DNA of 64,000 bases from NCBI RefSeq assembly GCF_040869045.1, contig NC_090319.1:391669601-391733600 (forward strand), in the 5' to 3' direction. Made by a program: the position numbers and the translations under genes. Shown here piece after piece: positions 1 to 10,789 of this stretch (position 1 is the first letter of the stretch; every line of letters starts with the position of its first letter). The DNA comes from Eurosta solidaginis. Its lineage: Eukaryota; Arthropoda; Insecta; Diptera; Tephritidae. The notes beneath the pieces were generated by a model. It ran no database searches and was not told the DNA's origin. It saw only the letters and a program-made list of their open reading frames with translations.

Positions 1-138
1 GAATGCAAACACTGTTCAAAAGCTGAGGCTAGAGAAGACATTATAGATATCCGGCCTATGCCTTTAACGTAAACGGATGAATGGGACAAGGAACAACTTA
101 GGAAGTGTCAGCTAGAAGATACAGATCTGTCTCATGTT

Positions 139-1245
139 ATGCAAGGGCTCGAACGATACGAAAGACCAAATAGAGAGAAGATGTCAGCCGAGAGTCACAT
201 TGCGAAGTCACATTGGGCACAGTTAAACAGTTTAGAGTTGATATCCGGTTGCTTGCATCGAGTATGGGAGAGTGAGGATGGTCAATGCAAGAAGAAACTG
301 ATAGTTGTTTCCAGAAAGAGGATTCCTGACGTGCTCAGCGAGCTGCATAATGGTCCAAGCGGAGGTCATCTTGGAATAACGAAGACGCTCGAGAAAATTA
401 AGGAGAAATTCTATTGGGTTGGTTGCCGTCAGTGGGTCACCGAGTGAATTGCCAACTGCGAGGTTTGCAGCAGAGCGAAAGGGCCCAAAACCCGAAGTCA
501 TAGCCAGATGAAGCAATATAACTCAGGTGCGCCATTTGAAAGGAAACAGTAGCAGAAGTGTTTATAAACAATTGGGTTGCAAGGTATGGTGTACTAATAG
601 AGTTACATTCTGACCAAGGCAGGAATTTCGAATCAGCTGTGTTCCAGAAAATGTGTAAATCATTGGGCATTCGAAAAACACGGACGACTGCATTGCATCC
701 TCAGTCCGATGGTATGGTGGAACGATTCAATGAAACATTGGAGGAGCACTTAAGGAAAGTAGTGGACAAGTTCCATAAAGAGTGGGATACCCGCATACCA
801 TTATTCTTGATGGCTTACCGATCAGCAGTGCATGAGACAACGGGCCAAGCCCTGCAAAAGTAATTTTTGGCAATGACCTTCGACTGCCAGCTGATTTGAA
901 GTTTGGGATAGATGCCGATGCGGAGAGAAATACCAAGAAATCCTCTGGTGTCTTGGAAGAAGAGAAATACACGATCTTGTAAGGCAACGAACAAAGATTA
1001 TGAGTGACAAGATGAAAGCCAGATACGATAAAGCAATTAATTTTCGGTATACAACACACAACGGAAAAAAGGTTTGTCCCCGAAATTGCAGTGTAATTGG
1101 GAAGACCCATACAAAGTTGTAAAACGGATCAACGATGTATTCTACCGCATACAAACCATTGGCAAACCACGAACCAAAATGAAAGTGGTTCATTTGGAAG
1201 GGCTGGCAGTGTTTAGATCAGAAAATTTGTCTGATCGGGACGATC
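139..1245 (+). pseudogene. gypsy integrase, broken reading frame
   Basis: An HHCC-type zinc-binding domain is readable from about 330 to 480, including HNGPSGGHLG and, after an in-frame stop at 445-447, NCEVCSRAK. The DDE core continues from about 558 with the motif HSDQGRNFES (second catalytic Asp) and HPQSDGMVERFN with the catalytic Glu. The segment that should hold the first Asp, near 540, is deleted or scrambled. A C-terminal domain similar to the one encoded by 8225-8560 (-) follows and ends about 20 bases before the LTR. The stop codon, frame change and loss of the first Asp make a functional enzyme impossible. Confidence 0.85.
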
Positions 1246-1264
1246 CGACTTAGGTGGAGGGCAG

Positions 1265-1616
1265 TGTGACGAATATTAGTACCACTAAGCGATACTACCA
1301 TCACTAAGCCGATACTAAGTAGTATGCACGTAAAAACTCAATCATCAATTACACATGTACATACAAGGCAGCAGAGAGATACTCACCATCAGCGAAGTAG
1401 TAATCAGAAGTGGGTGAAAGAGGCAGCAGAGAGTATAAAAGCAGCGAAAGCTGAGTAATCATTTTGATGTAAGCACGCTATTGGTTGCGAAGTATAAGTG
1501 TTATTGTGAAGTGCTTTCAAAGTAGTCTAATAAAGACCATTTTTGCATTATTGAATATTGGAGTTATTTATTCAACAGTTTAGCGATTCGAACGGAATTT
1601 CACTAAATTCGTTTCA
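1265..1616 (+). repeat. gypsy 3' LTR
   Basis: It begins TGTGACGAAT directly after a purine-rich tract (AGGTGGAGGGCAG) and ends ATTCGTTTCA. The end is a one-base change from the inverted form ATTCGTTACA seen in the related LTRs. A TATAAAAG box (about 1434) and AATAAAG (about 1530) lie inside, as expected for LTR promoter and polyadenylation signals. Confidence 0.85.
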
Positions 1617-2109
1617 ATATAAAAAAAATACGAAAAGTTCGCGACTTCACAGGGTTGCCGTATCTGATCGCTTAAATTTACGAGGTGTTTGACATTTACC
1701 CCTATTTCCTTTTCCATGATTGTACGTTATATAAGCCTATATGCATATGTTCATATAAAGGGGAATGTGCATACATATATGTATGTACGAGTATATGGGA
1801 ACTACTTTGATACAATAATGAACTGTGATATGAATAAGGAAATTAATGCAGTTGTTAATGATGTAATTTACAAAGTCGCACAGTTCAAAAACCGCAAGCC
1901 TGCGTGTTCGTTGTGAAGAGTATTTGCAATATGTATTTATTGTTTTTAGCATTTTGCATTAACCTCATTCTAACATTGTGAGCCACAAGAGAATACCCAT
2001 ATAAATACTCAGGAGCCCGATATTCCAGACAAGCCACAGAAAAATGTTTTATCTTAGAAGTCAGACATCGAAGAGCGTAATGCAGACTGGGCTATATTTA
2101 AACCATTAA
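1617..2109. other. unassigned AT-rich sequence
   Basis: No coding region, repeat boundary or RNA structure could be recognised. The small open frames here are AT-rich and have no protein-like composition. Confidence 0.6.
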
Positions 2110-2560
2110 GATTTAACATACGAAACTATGAAACTTTTAGGCTGTATTTTATTCACAAGTTTTATTAACGAAATTGTTAGTTGTTGCCAAAACATGTCAG
2201 TACACTTGTACACCGACGACACTCAGACCTAGTGTGCAGAGTGAATGATGACTTAAAAGGCATATCAATCTGGGCCAAGGAGAATGGCCTTAGCTTAAAA
2301 GCAGCAAAAATGCAGGTTTTACCAATATCACACAGTTCTTTTGATCCCAATGAATTGCCACCTATTTTCCTTGACGAAACGAAAATTCCATTACTTGCCC
2401 AGATCACATTATTTATGTCATTTCAAAAATCTACTGTATCCCAAGGAATTTGCAGCTTTGATGCTTTTGTCTGCCTGTTATTACAAAAATGAAACTAGTA
2501 AAGGCATTCGTTGTTCCATAAATCAAATACTTTGAATCGGTATATGGAAATCCCGACTCA
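2110..2560 (+). pseudogene. LINE reverse transcriptase fragment
   Basis: A short piece of a non-LTR reverse transcriptase. One frame reads FINEIVSCCQNMSVHLYTDDTQ, carrying a YADD-type box changed to YTDD. After a frameshift the next frame reads NDDLKGISIWAKENGLSL, the segment that normally follows the active-site box in Jockey/CR1-type elements. Both ends are truncated and no endonuclease is attached. It is a dead fragment; the clade is not resolved. Confidence 0.75.
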
Positions 2561-3369
2561 GAGTCCAAAAATAAATGGCGCCTAGCTCTGAGCCTTTCTT
2601 CAAAATTTATTTATTACAAACGAAAGTTTGATCACCAGGAAACCTGGCTATCTCTTCGAGAAATGTATGCTCGGTTTTCACTATATCAAATTTGAACACA
2701 AACTTGGCCATATCACTGAAAAACGCTTTGCATTCAACGTCAAATGTGTTTGCCGTCTGTTTTGACTACAAAGTGACAACTAAATTGACCAATAAGTGAA
2801 AACGGCAATTGCCCAAAGGTATGGTAAATTTTACATTCAAATCTCATTTGCTCACATGTTGGCTATTAATTTTATTTTGCCAACTATCGTCCCATCAACA
2901 AGTAATACCACAGCATGTGAAACGGGTTGTGAAATAAATGAACACAACGTGGTTTTGACCGCGCACTGCTTTATCGACCCCGAGTCAGTAATGTGACTTA
3001 AGCAAAAGTTTTAAAATATGTGAATAATGCAGCGAAACAGTCGTCTACAAAAATATCTGAAAAACACTATTGAGCAAATGATTTAGGTAACCGAACAGCG
3101 ATTTACAGAATTTTTTTTTCAAACATTTGCCACTTGCAATGTGGATAAAACAAGTGAGATATCTTATCTGTCAACTGTCTGACAGTATGTTCGAAATGGC
3201 AACTTTTTAGCGTTTTTACAGGATGTTCAATACGGCGGCGCATACCGCGGCTATCTTCAACGGGTGATAGAATGAGACCACGACAGTCAATTTAAAATCA
3301 GGTGATCGCTTCTATTTGTAATTTTGACGTCTATGCAGAAGTTATCACACTTGTCTTATCCACAATGGT
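2561..3369. other. no recognisable feature
   Basis: AT-rich non-coding sequence between two LINE remnants. I see no gene, repeat array or RNA motif that I can support. Confidence 0.6.
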
Positions 3370-3419
3370 TGTTGGTGTTGTTGTAGCAGTGCTTCGCCCC
3401 ACCTAATAGCTGCGACCGA

Positions 3420-4001
3420 TCACAAATTTTCATCAATATCCTCTAACGGGAGTCCAAGGAAACTTGCTGTTTCAACGGGGGTGGACCATAATGAAAGGGG
3501 TGTTAGAGGCGTTGGTTCCACATTACAATTAAAGAGATGGTTGGTGTCATGTGGGGACACATTGCAAGCGGGGCATACATTTTGTATGTCGGTGTTGATT
3601 CTGGATAGGTAAGAGTTTAACCTGTTACAGTATCCAGAACGAAGTTGAGTCAGAGTGACTCGCGTTTCCCTGGTTAGTAAGCGCTCCTCTTCCGCAAGTT
3701 TTGATAATGCCAGGTTTCGCGAGGCGAAAAAACTGGAGAGATCAGGGAGGTAGCCGTTTATTCTGTTACAAAGCTCATCGATCTGTAGGCCTGGGCCTGT
3801 GGCCCTTATTGTGCAGTCATCGGCGTAGGAAACGATAGTAACTACTTCTGGTGGCGAAGGTAGCTTAGATATGTAGAAATTAAACAAAAGTGGGGATAGG
3901 ACACCACCCTGTGGCACCCCCTGTTTAATTCTTCTTGGTTTTGATGTTTCATTTCTAAATTGCACCGATGCTGCCGACCGCCCAGATAATATGCGGTCCA
4001 C
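3420..4001 (-). pseudogene. LINE reverse transcriptase palm and C-terminus
   Basis: It carries QGVPQGGVLSPLLFNFYIS and the active-site box SYADDC. The thumb region appears shortened near residue 103. It then has a C-terminal Cys/His segment, VCPACNVSPHDTNHLFNC, which is usual at the end of Jockey-type ORF2. The stop is about 50 bases before the CAA-rich tail. Confidence 0.85.
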
Positions 4002-4208
4002 CTTTTAGGACATGGGGGAAGGGAAGACCCTTCCAGGTCTTGCAGTAACGTGTCATGGTTGACCATATCAAAAGCTTTTGATAGGTCTAGCGCAACGAGT
4101 ACTGTTCTATGGTGGGGTTTTGATTTAAACCGTAATTTATCTGGGTGCTGATGACATTTAGCGCGGTGGTGGTGCTATGGAGTTTTCTGAAGCCATGCTG
4201 ATGACAGG

Positions 4209-4655
4209 CTAGCTGCACATTTGCTTTGAAGTAGGGGAGCAAAACGGCTTCAAGCGCTTAGCTACTGGCGATAGGAGAGATATCGGGCGATATGACTCTC
4301 CTATGTTAGCTGGTTTCCCAGGCTTTAGTAGCGGGACCACCTTGGCAATTTTCCATTTTTCGGGTATGACAAAGGTGGAAGGAGACAGGTTGAAGACATG
4401 TGCTAAATATTTGATACCCTCTTTCCCTAGGCTTTTAAGCATCGGCATGGCTATGTCGTCTGGGCCCACTGCTTTGGATGGTTTAGCAAGGCCGATGGCA
4501 TCCTCAACCTCTTTGGCGATGATGGTAATTGATGACGCACTAAATTTATGTTTATGTGCGTGTCTGTTGGCCCTCCGTCTGTCTTTGTCGACCGTAGAAT
4601 GCATTATATATTGTCGGCAGAAAGCGCTCGCGCATTTTTTCGCATCCGACAGTAC
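4209..4655 (-). pseudogene. LINE reverse transcriptase, N-terminal part
   Basis: The frame includes AVGPDDIAMPMLK, the fingers-domain motif that precedes the RT core, then WKIAKVVPLLKPGKP and SYRPISLLSPVAK. It is cut on its upstream side by the solo LTR and shifts frame near 4220 before reaching the catalytic palm. Confidence 0.8.
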
Positions 4656-5187
4656 TGTGACGAATATGAGTGACACTAAGTGATACTCACATCCCTAGTC
4701 TGATGCTAAGTAAATGAAGTCACAAAAACAATAAAGCAGACAGTCACTTGTATCTACATAAACGAATCAATCATTATGTCTACACATATGTACGTACACG
4801 CAGCTGAGAAGCAACGCACAACCACATGCATATATCTGAGATACTCCCGAAAGTATGCAATGAGAGAAGCTATAAAATCGTGCAATTGTAGTTACAGCTG
4901 AGAAATTTGATAGCTGATGGCCAACTAGTAGATTCTGGAAATGGAAGCCCCTAGAATATGCGAACGAGGAAATCAGAGAGTATAAAAGGCGATACCAGTA
5001 GAGGCGCTAAATTCAGTTTCGATTAAGCACGCTATCTGTCGGGCAATAGTAGAGTTATTTATTGTGAAAGTACTTGAATAAAGGCCATTTTGCATTATTA
5101 AATATTGAATTTATTTATTCAACAGTTTAGTGATTCGAACGTTGGTAGAAGATTGCAAATAAGAGGATTTGCAGTAAATTCGTTACA
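4656..5187 (+). repeat. gypsy solo LTR
   Basis: It starts TGTGACGAATATGAG and ends AAATTCGTTACA, giving the same inverted termini as the LTR at 1265-1616. It carries TATAAAAGG (about 4980) and AATAAAGG (about 5076). LINE coding sequence continues on both sides, so this is an insertion reduced to one LTR by recombination. A convincing target duplication is not visible: the flanks are AGTAC and GTCCT. Confidence 0.82.
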
Positions 5188-5595
5188 GTCCTTTATCGCC
5201 AAAGGCGGTGGAAACTTTGTCATTGTGCCTAGACCGATTCGATAGGATTTTACGGTGGGCCAAAGTTTACCTACACCGGCAGAGAGGTTACAACCGCTTA
5301 GGTGCTCCTCCAATTTCGCCCGCTTTCGTTCATCCACAAGCAATCTGACGCGTTTGTTTATATCCCTTATTTGGGAGTCGCTGAGATCGAGCTGTCTTAA
5401 AAGGTCACGTTCTCTCGCTAAACTTGCGGCCTCTGCCGGGAAGTGGAGCCGAATTTCTGGAATTCTACCGGCGGGAATGAAACGAGCCGAGGCGGATTCA
5501 ATGACCTTGCGGAAAGCACGCTCCCCTTGGCGGGCATCAGTTGGGATAGGGAAGGCAGCAAAGCGGTCTGTAAAGGATTTATATTCGTCCCACAT
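5188..5595 (-). pseudogene. LINE linker between endonuclease and RT
   Basis: A helical, charged region (RERDLLRQLDLSDSQIRDIN, with DERKRAKLEEHL further on) typical of the linker joining endonuclease and reverse transcriptase in Jockey-type elements. It is broken at its downstream side by the solo LTR at 4656-5187, whose sequence supplies the last residues of the open frame. Confidence 0.7.
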
Positions 5596-6460
5596 TCCTT
5601 TTTTTAAAGTTAATGAAAGTGCGTTTTTCTGTGACGATGAAGTCGGCGGAACGCTCGAGCGAAATAAGTATAGACAGGTGGTCGGATGCCAATGTTACCA
5701 TCGGCTGCCAGTTGACGCAGTTTACGAGTTCTGCGCTCACGATTGAAATATCCGGCGAACAGTGACAGCTTCCTACCATACGTGTGGGAGCGTCTCCGTT
5801 TATTGTGCAGAACGTCGTTTCTTCTATTTGATCCGCCAACATCTCACCCCTACTGTTCGCCCGCAAGTTTGAATGCCATAGATCGTGATGGGCATTGAAA
5901 TCGCCTAAGATAATGCGATTGTTGCCAGTGAGTAAGGCGCTGATATTAGGGCGGTATCCACTAGGGCAACAGGTGGCAGGAGGGATGTAGATGTTGATGA
6001 TTTCTAGGTTTGCATCGTCTGACCGGACAGATACGCCTTGACGTTCTAAGACACTGTCCCTGCGGTCGATGTCCGAATCAAATATATGATATTCCACAGA
6101 GTGGTGTATGATAAACGCGAGGCCGCCTCCATTTCCGCTCTCGCGATCTTTTCTGTGGACATTATACCCAGAACAGGTCTGCAGTGCAGATCTTGCTGTG
6201 AGTTTAGTCTCTTGAATCGCGGCAATGCGGATGTTGTGCCGCTTCATGAAATCGACTATCTCCGTGATCTTCCCAGTTAATCCATTACAGTTTAACTGCA
6301 GAATTCTGAAGTGCATAGGGGGAGACGTCGTCACTCTGGGAGTAAGTGACGGGTGACTACGCCTGGGTTGTGGAAGGCTAGGACGCGACTGCTGTTGTAG
6401 CCCTGGGACTGGACGTCCTTGGGTAAGCATTGGGGTACCCGGTATGCGGCCTGGCAACAT
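5579..6460 (-). pseudogene. LINE AP-type endonuclease domain
   Basis: This 293-aa frame carries the full set of AP-endonuclease motifs: LQLNCNGL with the first Asn, IQETKL with the metal-binding Glu, GDFNAHHDLW with the Asp/Asn pair, and a terminal SDHLSILI with the catalytic His. A proline- and arginine-rich stretch of about 50 residues precedes the domain. In live elements this enzyme nicks target DNA and starts target-primed reverse transcription. The frame is open through the domain but is separated by frameshifts from the parts before and after it. Confidence 0.85.
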
Positions 6461-6508
6461 GGCGCAATGAAGCCCGTCGGGGGCTTCCCGTCGCGGAGAA
6501 TAGAACGT

Positions 6509-6928
6509 CTAGGAAAGTGGCACCGTCCATGGCAGGAGCTGCAGACTACGGGACGTCCTAGAGCGTGAACAGCAAGGAGCCACAAAAGATTTATAGAAGT
6601 TACGTGGAAGTTTGGTTTTGGGATCTAGCCCAGAACAACCTGTCCGATGCAACCATCCCTTACACGAGACACACTGAAAAGAGTATGACCGTCCTAAAAA
6701 GATTCTTTTCCGGCAGATGCAGCAGAACCATTTCTCAGGACCGGGGTCAGGAGATGGACCCGGATTGGGTTCGATGACTTCCTGGAGTAAGAGAATATGG
6801 AGCAGTCTCGCTGCAAGGAGCTGCTGGGAGGATGACAATTTGTGGGAGGGACGCAACACATTAAATGGAGTTACACTGAAATGGCAGTCCTTTGTCGGGA
6901 AAATCCCGAGTCGCTCCACAATGGTCAC
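6509..6928 (-). pseudogene. LINE N-terminal region: 2A-like motif and PHD-like finger
   Basis: This 139-aa frame starts at the ATG at 6926-6928. Around residues 48-58 it reads LLLQEVIEPNPGP, which matches the 2A stop-carry-on consensus D(V/I)ExNPGP except that Val stands in place of the first Asp. It is followed at about residues 69-115 by a Cys-rich finger: CCICRK, a CVSCKGW block, a His-x2-Cys and a final CC. The frame then shifts and leads toward the endonuclease. 2A-like sequences at the start of LINE proteins are known from other invertebrates and trypanosomes. Whether this one works is not known. Confidence 0.75.
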
Positions 6929-7117
6929 TTGTATGAATTCACAATGGTGTATTTAACAAAGTGTGATTGAATTTAACAGTTCTCTCATAAGGAACCAGAA
7001 TATAATGTCAAAAAGAAAAAAATCCCATGCTTTTCAGAAAATGTTTCAAAATAAAATATCATCATGTGCGATAAGAACACGCCAAGAACAGTAGGATACA
7101 TGTACATTTCGCGGCTT

Positions 7118-7345
7118 ACAAGCCCATGTTGCTGTTATAGCGATAAAGGCACCCCCGAAGGTTTTGGGGGGTGTATCGATATTTATGGTCCGTTTCGGAA
7201 CATAGATAGGTTACAAGCACTATTAAGGTACAAGTCCGACCATCCCGGAACGATTTTATCTGACCACCTTGAACCTTGTAGGCAATCCCGCCATCCACCT
7301 CTAGTTCCATGAGGAACTTGGGGTATCTAGAGCCTCGCCAGCCCA
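7118..7345 (-). repeat. (CAA)n-tailed SINE, 5'-truncated copy
   Basis: On the minus strand this copy shares the body of the complete copy at 37178-37511: the GTGGATGGC and CCCCAAAACCTTCGGGGGT segments, then TATCGCTATAACAGC at the tail end. Similarity stops near 7345, so its 5' part is missing. Divergence is higher than in the other copies. Confidence 0.75.
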
Positions 7346-7356
7346 TATATTTGTAT

Positions 7357-8210
7357 TGTAACGAATTTAGGGATATTCCGCATATTTGAAACCTTCTGCT
7401 AAGTTCGAATCGCTGAACTGTCGCATAAACAACTCCATTATTCTGTATTGCAAAATGGTCTTTATTAAAGTACTTTGGGAGTAGTACAATTATACTGCAC
7501 TTCGCAACTAATAGCGTGTTTAAATCAAAATGACTCGTTATTACTCAGCCTACGCTGCTTTTATACTCTCGGTTTCCACGTTCACCCGTTTCTCCTAAAG
7601 TCTAGTAATTTCGCGAACAGTTGTAGCTCATGCTTGGTTAGTTACCAACTATATAAGTACATGTATATTTAGGTGTATTTTTTTTCAAGCGAGCTTGAAG
7701 AAAACGCTTCAACTAGCTAAACAGTTTCATTATGCCAAAACCATACAGATTGTGGAGGCTTATCAGCTAATTGTTATTTTTTCGCTGCTATGACATTTCT
7801 ACTTCTAGCGCAGTATGTTTTTGACATTCAACCAGAGAATTACAAAAACAAAATACATGAAATGCGTGTGTTTGTTTGTATGTATGTCACCCTGTCGCCA
7901 CGCTGTTATTATGTTATATTTTTTTATCTGCACATTCGTATGTTCATTTCATTCGCTCGTTCACAATAGTGCCCTATTTTTGAATATGCAACACTATACA
8001 ACACTATCAATCAGGTCGACAATTACCTAAGCGGTTTCAACTGAAAGCGCTTAGCGAACTCAACTCGATTACTTTTTATTGTTGCTTTCCATGCAATTCG
8101 GTAAGCTAGCTAGTGTTTTAATTGTACTAGTTAGCAACGAAATACAGCTTTTGTAGTTTATAGCCATATGCGTGTGTATGTGTGAGTAACTACTTCGGCT
8201 GGTGACGACA
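7357..8210 (-). repeat. gypsy 3' LTR (minus-strand element)
   Basis: On the plus strand it opens TGTAACGAAT and closes near GACGACA, so on the minus strand it runs from TGTCGTC to CGTTACA. The plus-strand opening matches the truncated copy at 10493. The far boundary is a best guess because the only partner copy is truncated. Confidence 0.65.
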
Positions 8211-8224
8211 TTTGTGGGTGTGAG

Positions 8225-8560
8225 ATAGCTCTTCGTCGCCGATCAGACAAATCTCTCGATCTAGCCGCTGCTAGCTTCTCCAAATGAACCACCATTCTAT
8301 TTCGTGGTTTCCCAATTGTTTGTATGCGTAGATGACATCACTGATCCCCTTCAGAACTTTGTGCGGGCCTTCCCAGCTACATTGAAATTTTGAATGATCA
8401 ACTTTCCCCGGTGAGGGTTGTATAACATTACCAAATCTCCCTCAAGGAAACCTTCCGAATTGTTGTTCTTGTCGTACCTGTGTTTCATCTTGCAACTCAA
8501 TATCTTGGTTCGTTCCTTCACACTCTGTTGTTTAGCCAATGAACTACTTCGTAGGGCTCA
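8225..8560 (-). pseudogene. gypsy pol C-terminal fragment
   Basis: A frame with KMKHRYDKNNNSEGF and EGDLVMLYNPHR resembles the C-terminal domain of gypsy integrases. It matches the end of the integrase region at 1010-1200. It ends a few tens of bases before the 3' LTR and abuts the protease-proximal part of pol without the enzyme domains between. Confidence 0.75.
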
Positions 8561-8604
8561 ATCTTGACGGATTGGCTTTGCATAATCAGTATCGTTTTGA
8601 CGTT

Positions 8605-9311
8605 TCACGACAGTAGTGCGCCCTGGCTTAAAACCACACTAGCATTTTTCTGGGAAATTCTTTCCTTCGTTTTAGTGCATCCATTTGGGTTTGTCAATGG
8701 CAGTGTTTTTCTCGCAGGTACATTCGGTTTTGATTTGTTTGGCTCATTCGTCCCATCAACCTTTGCCCGATCTACCGCCTTTGACTTTTGTGGTCTTTGT
8801 CGAATTTTCTTCACCAGTACTCGCTTACTGCTGAACCCTTTCTCCAAACTGAAGTTAAGTGGTACATCCTTGTTCTTATATTGCATAATCCTTCTCTGCT
8901 ATCGATCCTGATGCTATGGTCAAATAAGATGTCCACTCCCAATATGACCATCAACTATCCCTGCCACAACGAATTTGTGTAGACCGTGACCTTTCCTATT
9001 AAGACTTCACATACCACTTTTCCCTTTACTTGGTTGTACTAGCCAGTGACCGTACGCAACCTTGCTCCAGGTAATGGCTTTACTCTCCTGTTAACCAAAC
9101 CAGATCGGATTAACGAATGAGATGCGCCCGTATATACAGTCAGTACACGCTCCTTGCCATCCACATATCCTCCAACGGTAAGACTGCTCGATTTTCTTCC
9201 GATTTGTGATACAGATATCAAGGGACATTCAACAGCTGGAGCTAGCTCTCGATCTTTACATCTGACTCGCTCTTGCCCATCTTCTCCAACTTTGTGCTTA
9301 AGACCACCCAT
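8605..9311 (-). pseudogene. gypsy protease and adjacent region
   Basis: The protease segment reads VLTVYTGASHSLIRSG. The catalytic DTG triad of retroviral-type proteases is changed to YTG, removing the active-site Asp. The remainder (8605-8886) is a Lys/Pro-rich spacer. Upstream and in another frame, at about 9345-9390, lies the zinc knuckle CFKCGKLGHIARHC. Confidence 0.75.
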
Positions 9312-9393
9312 GCCGCTGGAACCACTAGGACCAAGATCGCAATGACGTGCAATGTGACCTAGCTTCCCACATTTGAAGCATTTGATAAGTCTT

Positions 9394-9780
9394 TCACTCC
9401 GCTTTTGCTTTTAGTTTCAGTGCCTCCAATATTGTGTCCACCCAGTCTGGCATTTCTACTTTCACACGGCGTGCTTTGAAGGCTGGCTTCGCTTCGACAT
9501 CCCGTATTCCATTAATAAAGCTCTGATTTTTTACCCTTTCGGTGTATTCCACGGGTGCATCCGCATTCGCTAAATATGCCAGCCTTTCAACATCCGAGGC
9601 AAACTCTTGCAATCTTTCAACAGCCCTCTGGAAGCGGTTTAGTAACTCCATTAGAGCGCCCATCAATGCTTCATAACAGTTCCGTTCGCGCTCTGGAATG
9701 GTCTGTAAGATTTCAGCTGCAGGCCCTTTCAATGTCACGAACAGTGCAGCAACTTTATCTTCCGCATTCCAGTTGTTCAC
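9394..9780 (-). pseudogene. gypsy Gag capsid
   Basis: A 128-aa open frame with the usual helical capsid pattern: WNAEDKVAALFVTLKGPAAE followed by further alpha-rich segments such as VEYTERVKNQSFINGI. It lies between the SAP/coiled-coil segment and the CCHC knuckle. The frame is separated from the N-terminal part by stops between 9780 and 10079. Confidence 0.8.
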
Positions 9781-10078
9781 TGTTGGCGTCTTCTCAAATT
9801 GAAGCTTAAATACCTGGAAACGAACAGAGCCGTAAAAAAGATGGAGTTTTTACCTTCGGATCGCTCACTGAAACATACGACCTTTTAAATCATCTACTTC
9901 TGCCTGAAATTTAGCCATTTTTGCATCCTGCGCTTCCAGTTTTGATGATACCTGTTCCAAAATTTGCGCCGACATTTCAGATATACGTGCCTCTTGTGCT
10001 TCCAGTTGAGATGCCATATATGTTTTTTAGTCTTCCTGTTGAGATGACACTTTCGAGGTCATTTCTGAAATACGTGCC

Positions 10079-10441
10079 TCACGTGATCCTCTTCTGTTCA
10101 TCCAGTTGTGTTTTCATCTTGGAAGTTATACGTGTCTCCTGTACTGCGAGCTGTGCTGACATTTCGGTTGATATTTGTGACGACATTTGCTTCAGGACTG
10201 CTAAGATCGCGTTAGTGTCAACACTTGCCAATGGATTCGGAGTATCTATCTTACCCTCCATTTTAGTCGCTGACTCTTCCACATCAGGATGAGATGTGTG
10301 TTCATCAACGTTGATTCCTTCCGATTCCATAGCTTCCCTTATTCGTGTTTGTAGCTCAGATTTATTGCCAGTAGTATTCAATCCACGTGCTTCCAACTCC
10401 TTTTTAAGTTGCTGAATCTTCAATTCACTCAACTTTGCCAT
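10079..10441 (-). pseudogene. gypsy Gag N-terminus with SAP domain
   Basis: Residues 1-39 (MAKLSELKIQQLKKELEARG, then NTTGNKSELQTRI) form a SAP motif: two amphipathic helices with the Leu and Gly-x-Lys pattern seen in SAF-A/B, Acinus and PIAS DNA-binding domains. Residues 75-120 form a coiled coil with repeated EMSAQL/ETRITS units that continues in another frame down to about 9900. The start codon is 51 bases after the LTR end. SAP domains in Gag occur in some insect gypsy elements. A chromatin- or DNA-tethering role would be inference. Confidence 0.75.
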
Positions 10442-10492
10442 GTCCTTGTTGTCCTCTGGAATTTATTCAACAATTCCTCTTCTGAAACCAAT

Positions 10493-10634
10493 TGCAACGA
10501 ATTTAGAGAAATTCCGCTTATTTGAAACCTTCTGCTAACGTTCGAATCGCTGAACTGTCGAATAAATAACTCCAATATCATGTATTGCAAAATGGTTTTT
10601 ATTAGACTACTTTGGGAGTAGTACAATTATACTT
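10493..10634 (-). repeat. truncated gypsy 5' LTR
   Basis: The plus-strand sequence TGCAACGAATTTAGAG through GTAGTACAATTATAC matches 7357-7494 closely. It is cut at 10634, where unrelated AT-rich sequence starts. The next minus-strand bases, ATTGGTTTCAGAAG, are a possible primer-binding region. Confidence 0.8.
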
Positions 10635-10789
10635 TTTTATTTAATTGTCTGATCAACGCCCTATATTGATGAGGAGTGTGATGACTAGTACCTAGGACCT
10701 ACCTAATTATTTTCTAGCTTTTAGTATTATTATTACTTAATGTAAGTATTGTTTTCAATAAAACCGTTTAACTTAAACATTTTTTTAAA

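Larger units (their letters stand above)
1..1616 (+). mobile_element. Ty3/gypsy LTR retrotransposon, 3' half
   Basis: The window opens inside a gypsy-type retrotransposon. What is visible runs from the integrase zinc-binding domain through the catalytic core and C-terminal domain into a 3' LTR. Reverse transcriptase, protease and gag lie outside the window or are lost. Reading frames are interrupted, so the copy is dead. The LTR is of the same type as the solo LTRs at 4656-5187 and 30247-32345, and the C-terminal domain resembles that of the minus-strand element at 7357-10634. All four loci therefore belong to one gypsy lineage. Confidence 0.88.
3370..6950 (-). mobile_element. Jockey/CR1-like LINE, interrupted by a solo LTR
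   Basis: A long non-LTR retrotransposon on the minus strand. In element order it holds a 2A-like motif, a PHD-like zinc finger, an AP endonuclease, a linker, a reverse transcriptase and a C-terminal Cys/His segment. It ends near 3370 in a GCTACAACAACACC-type tail. A gypsy solo LTR (4656-5187) sits between the linker and the RT. Several frameshifts disable it. The tail resembles that of the (CAA)n SINE copies elsewhere in the window, which suggests that a LINE with this kind of 3' end mobilised the SINE. Confidence 0.85.
7357..10634 (-). mobile_element. gypsy retrotransposon with SAP-domain Gag, internally deleted
   Basis: A minus-strand element. A truncated 5' LTR (10493-10634) leads straight into gag, then a zinc knuckle and protease. 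The coding sequence then jumps to the C-terminal end of pol and the 3' LTR (7357-8210). Reverse transcriptase, RNase H and the integrase core are absent, so about 3 kb has been lost. The LTR pieces share about 140 bp (7357-7494 with 10493-10633). Confidence 0.85.

Noticed and set aside
5255..5746. 163-codon plus-strand frame
   Set aside because: Antisense to the LINE linker and endonuclease end, whose motifs are on the minus strand.
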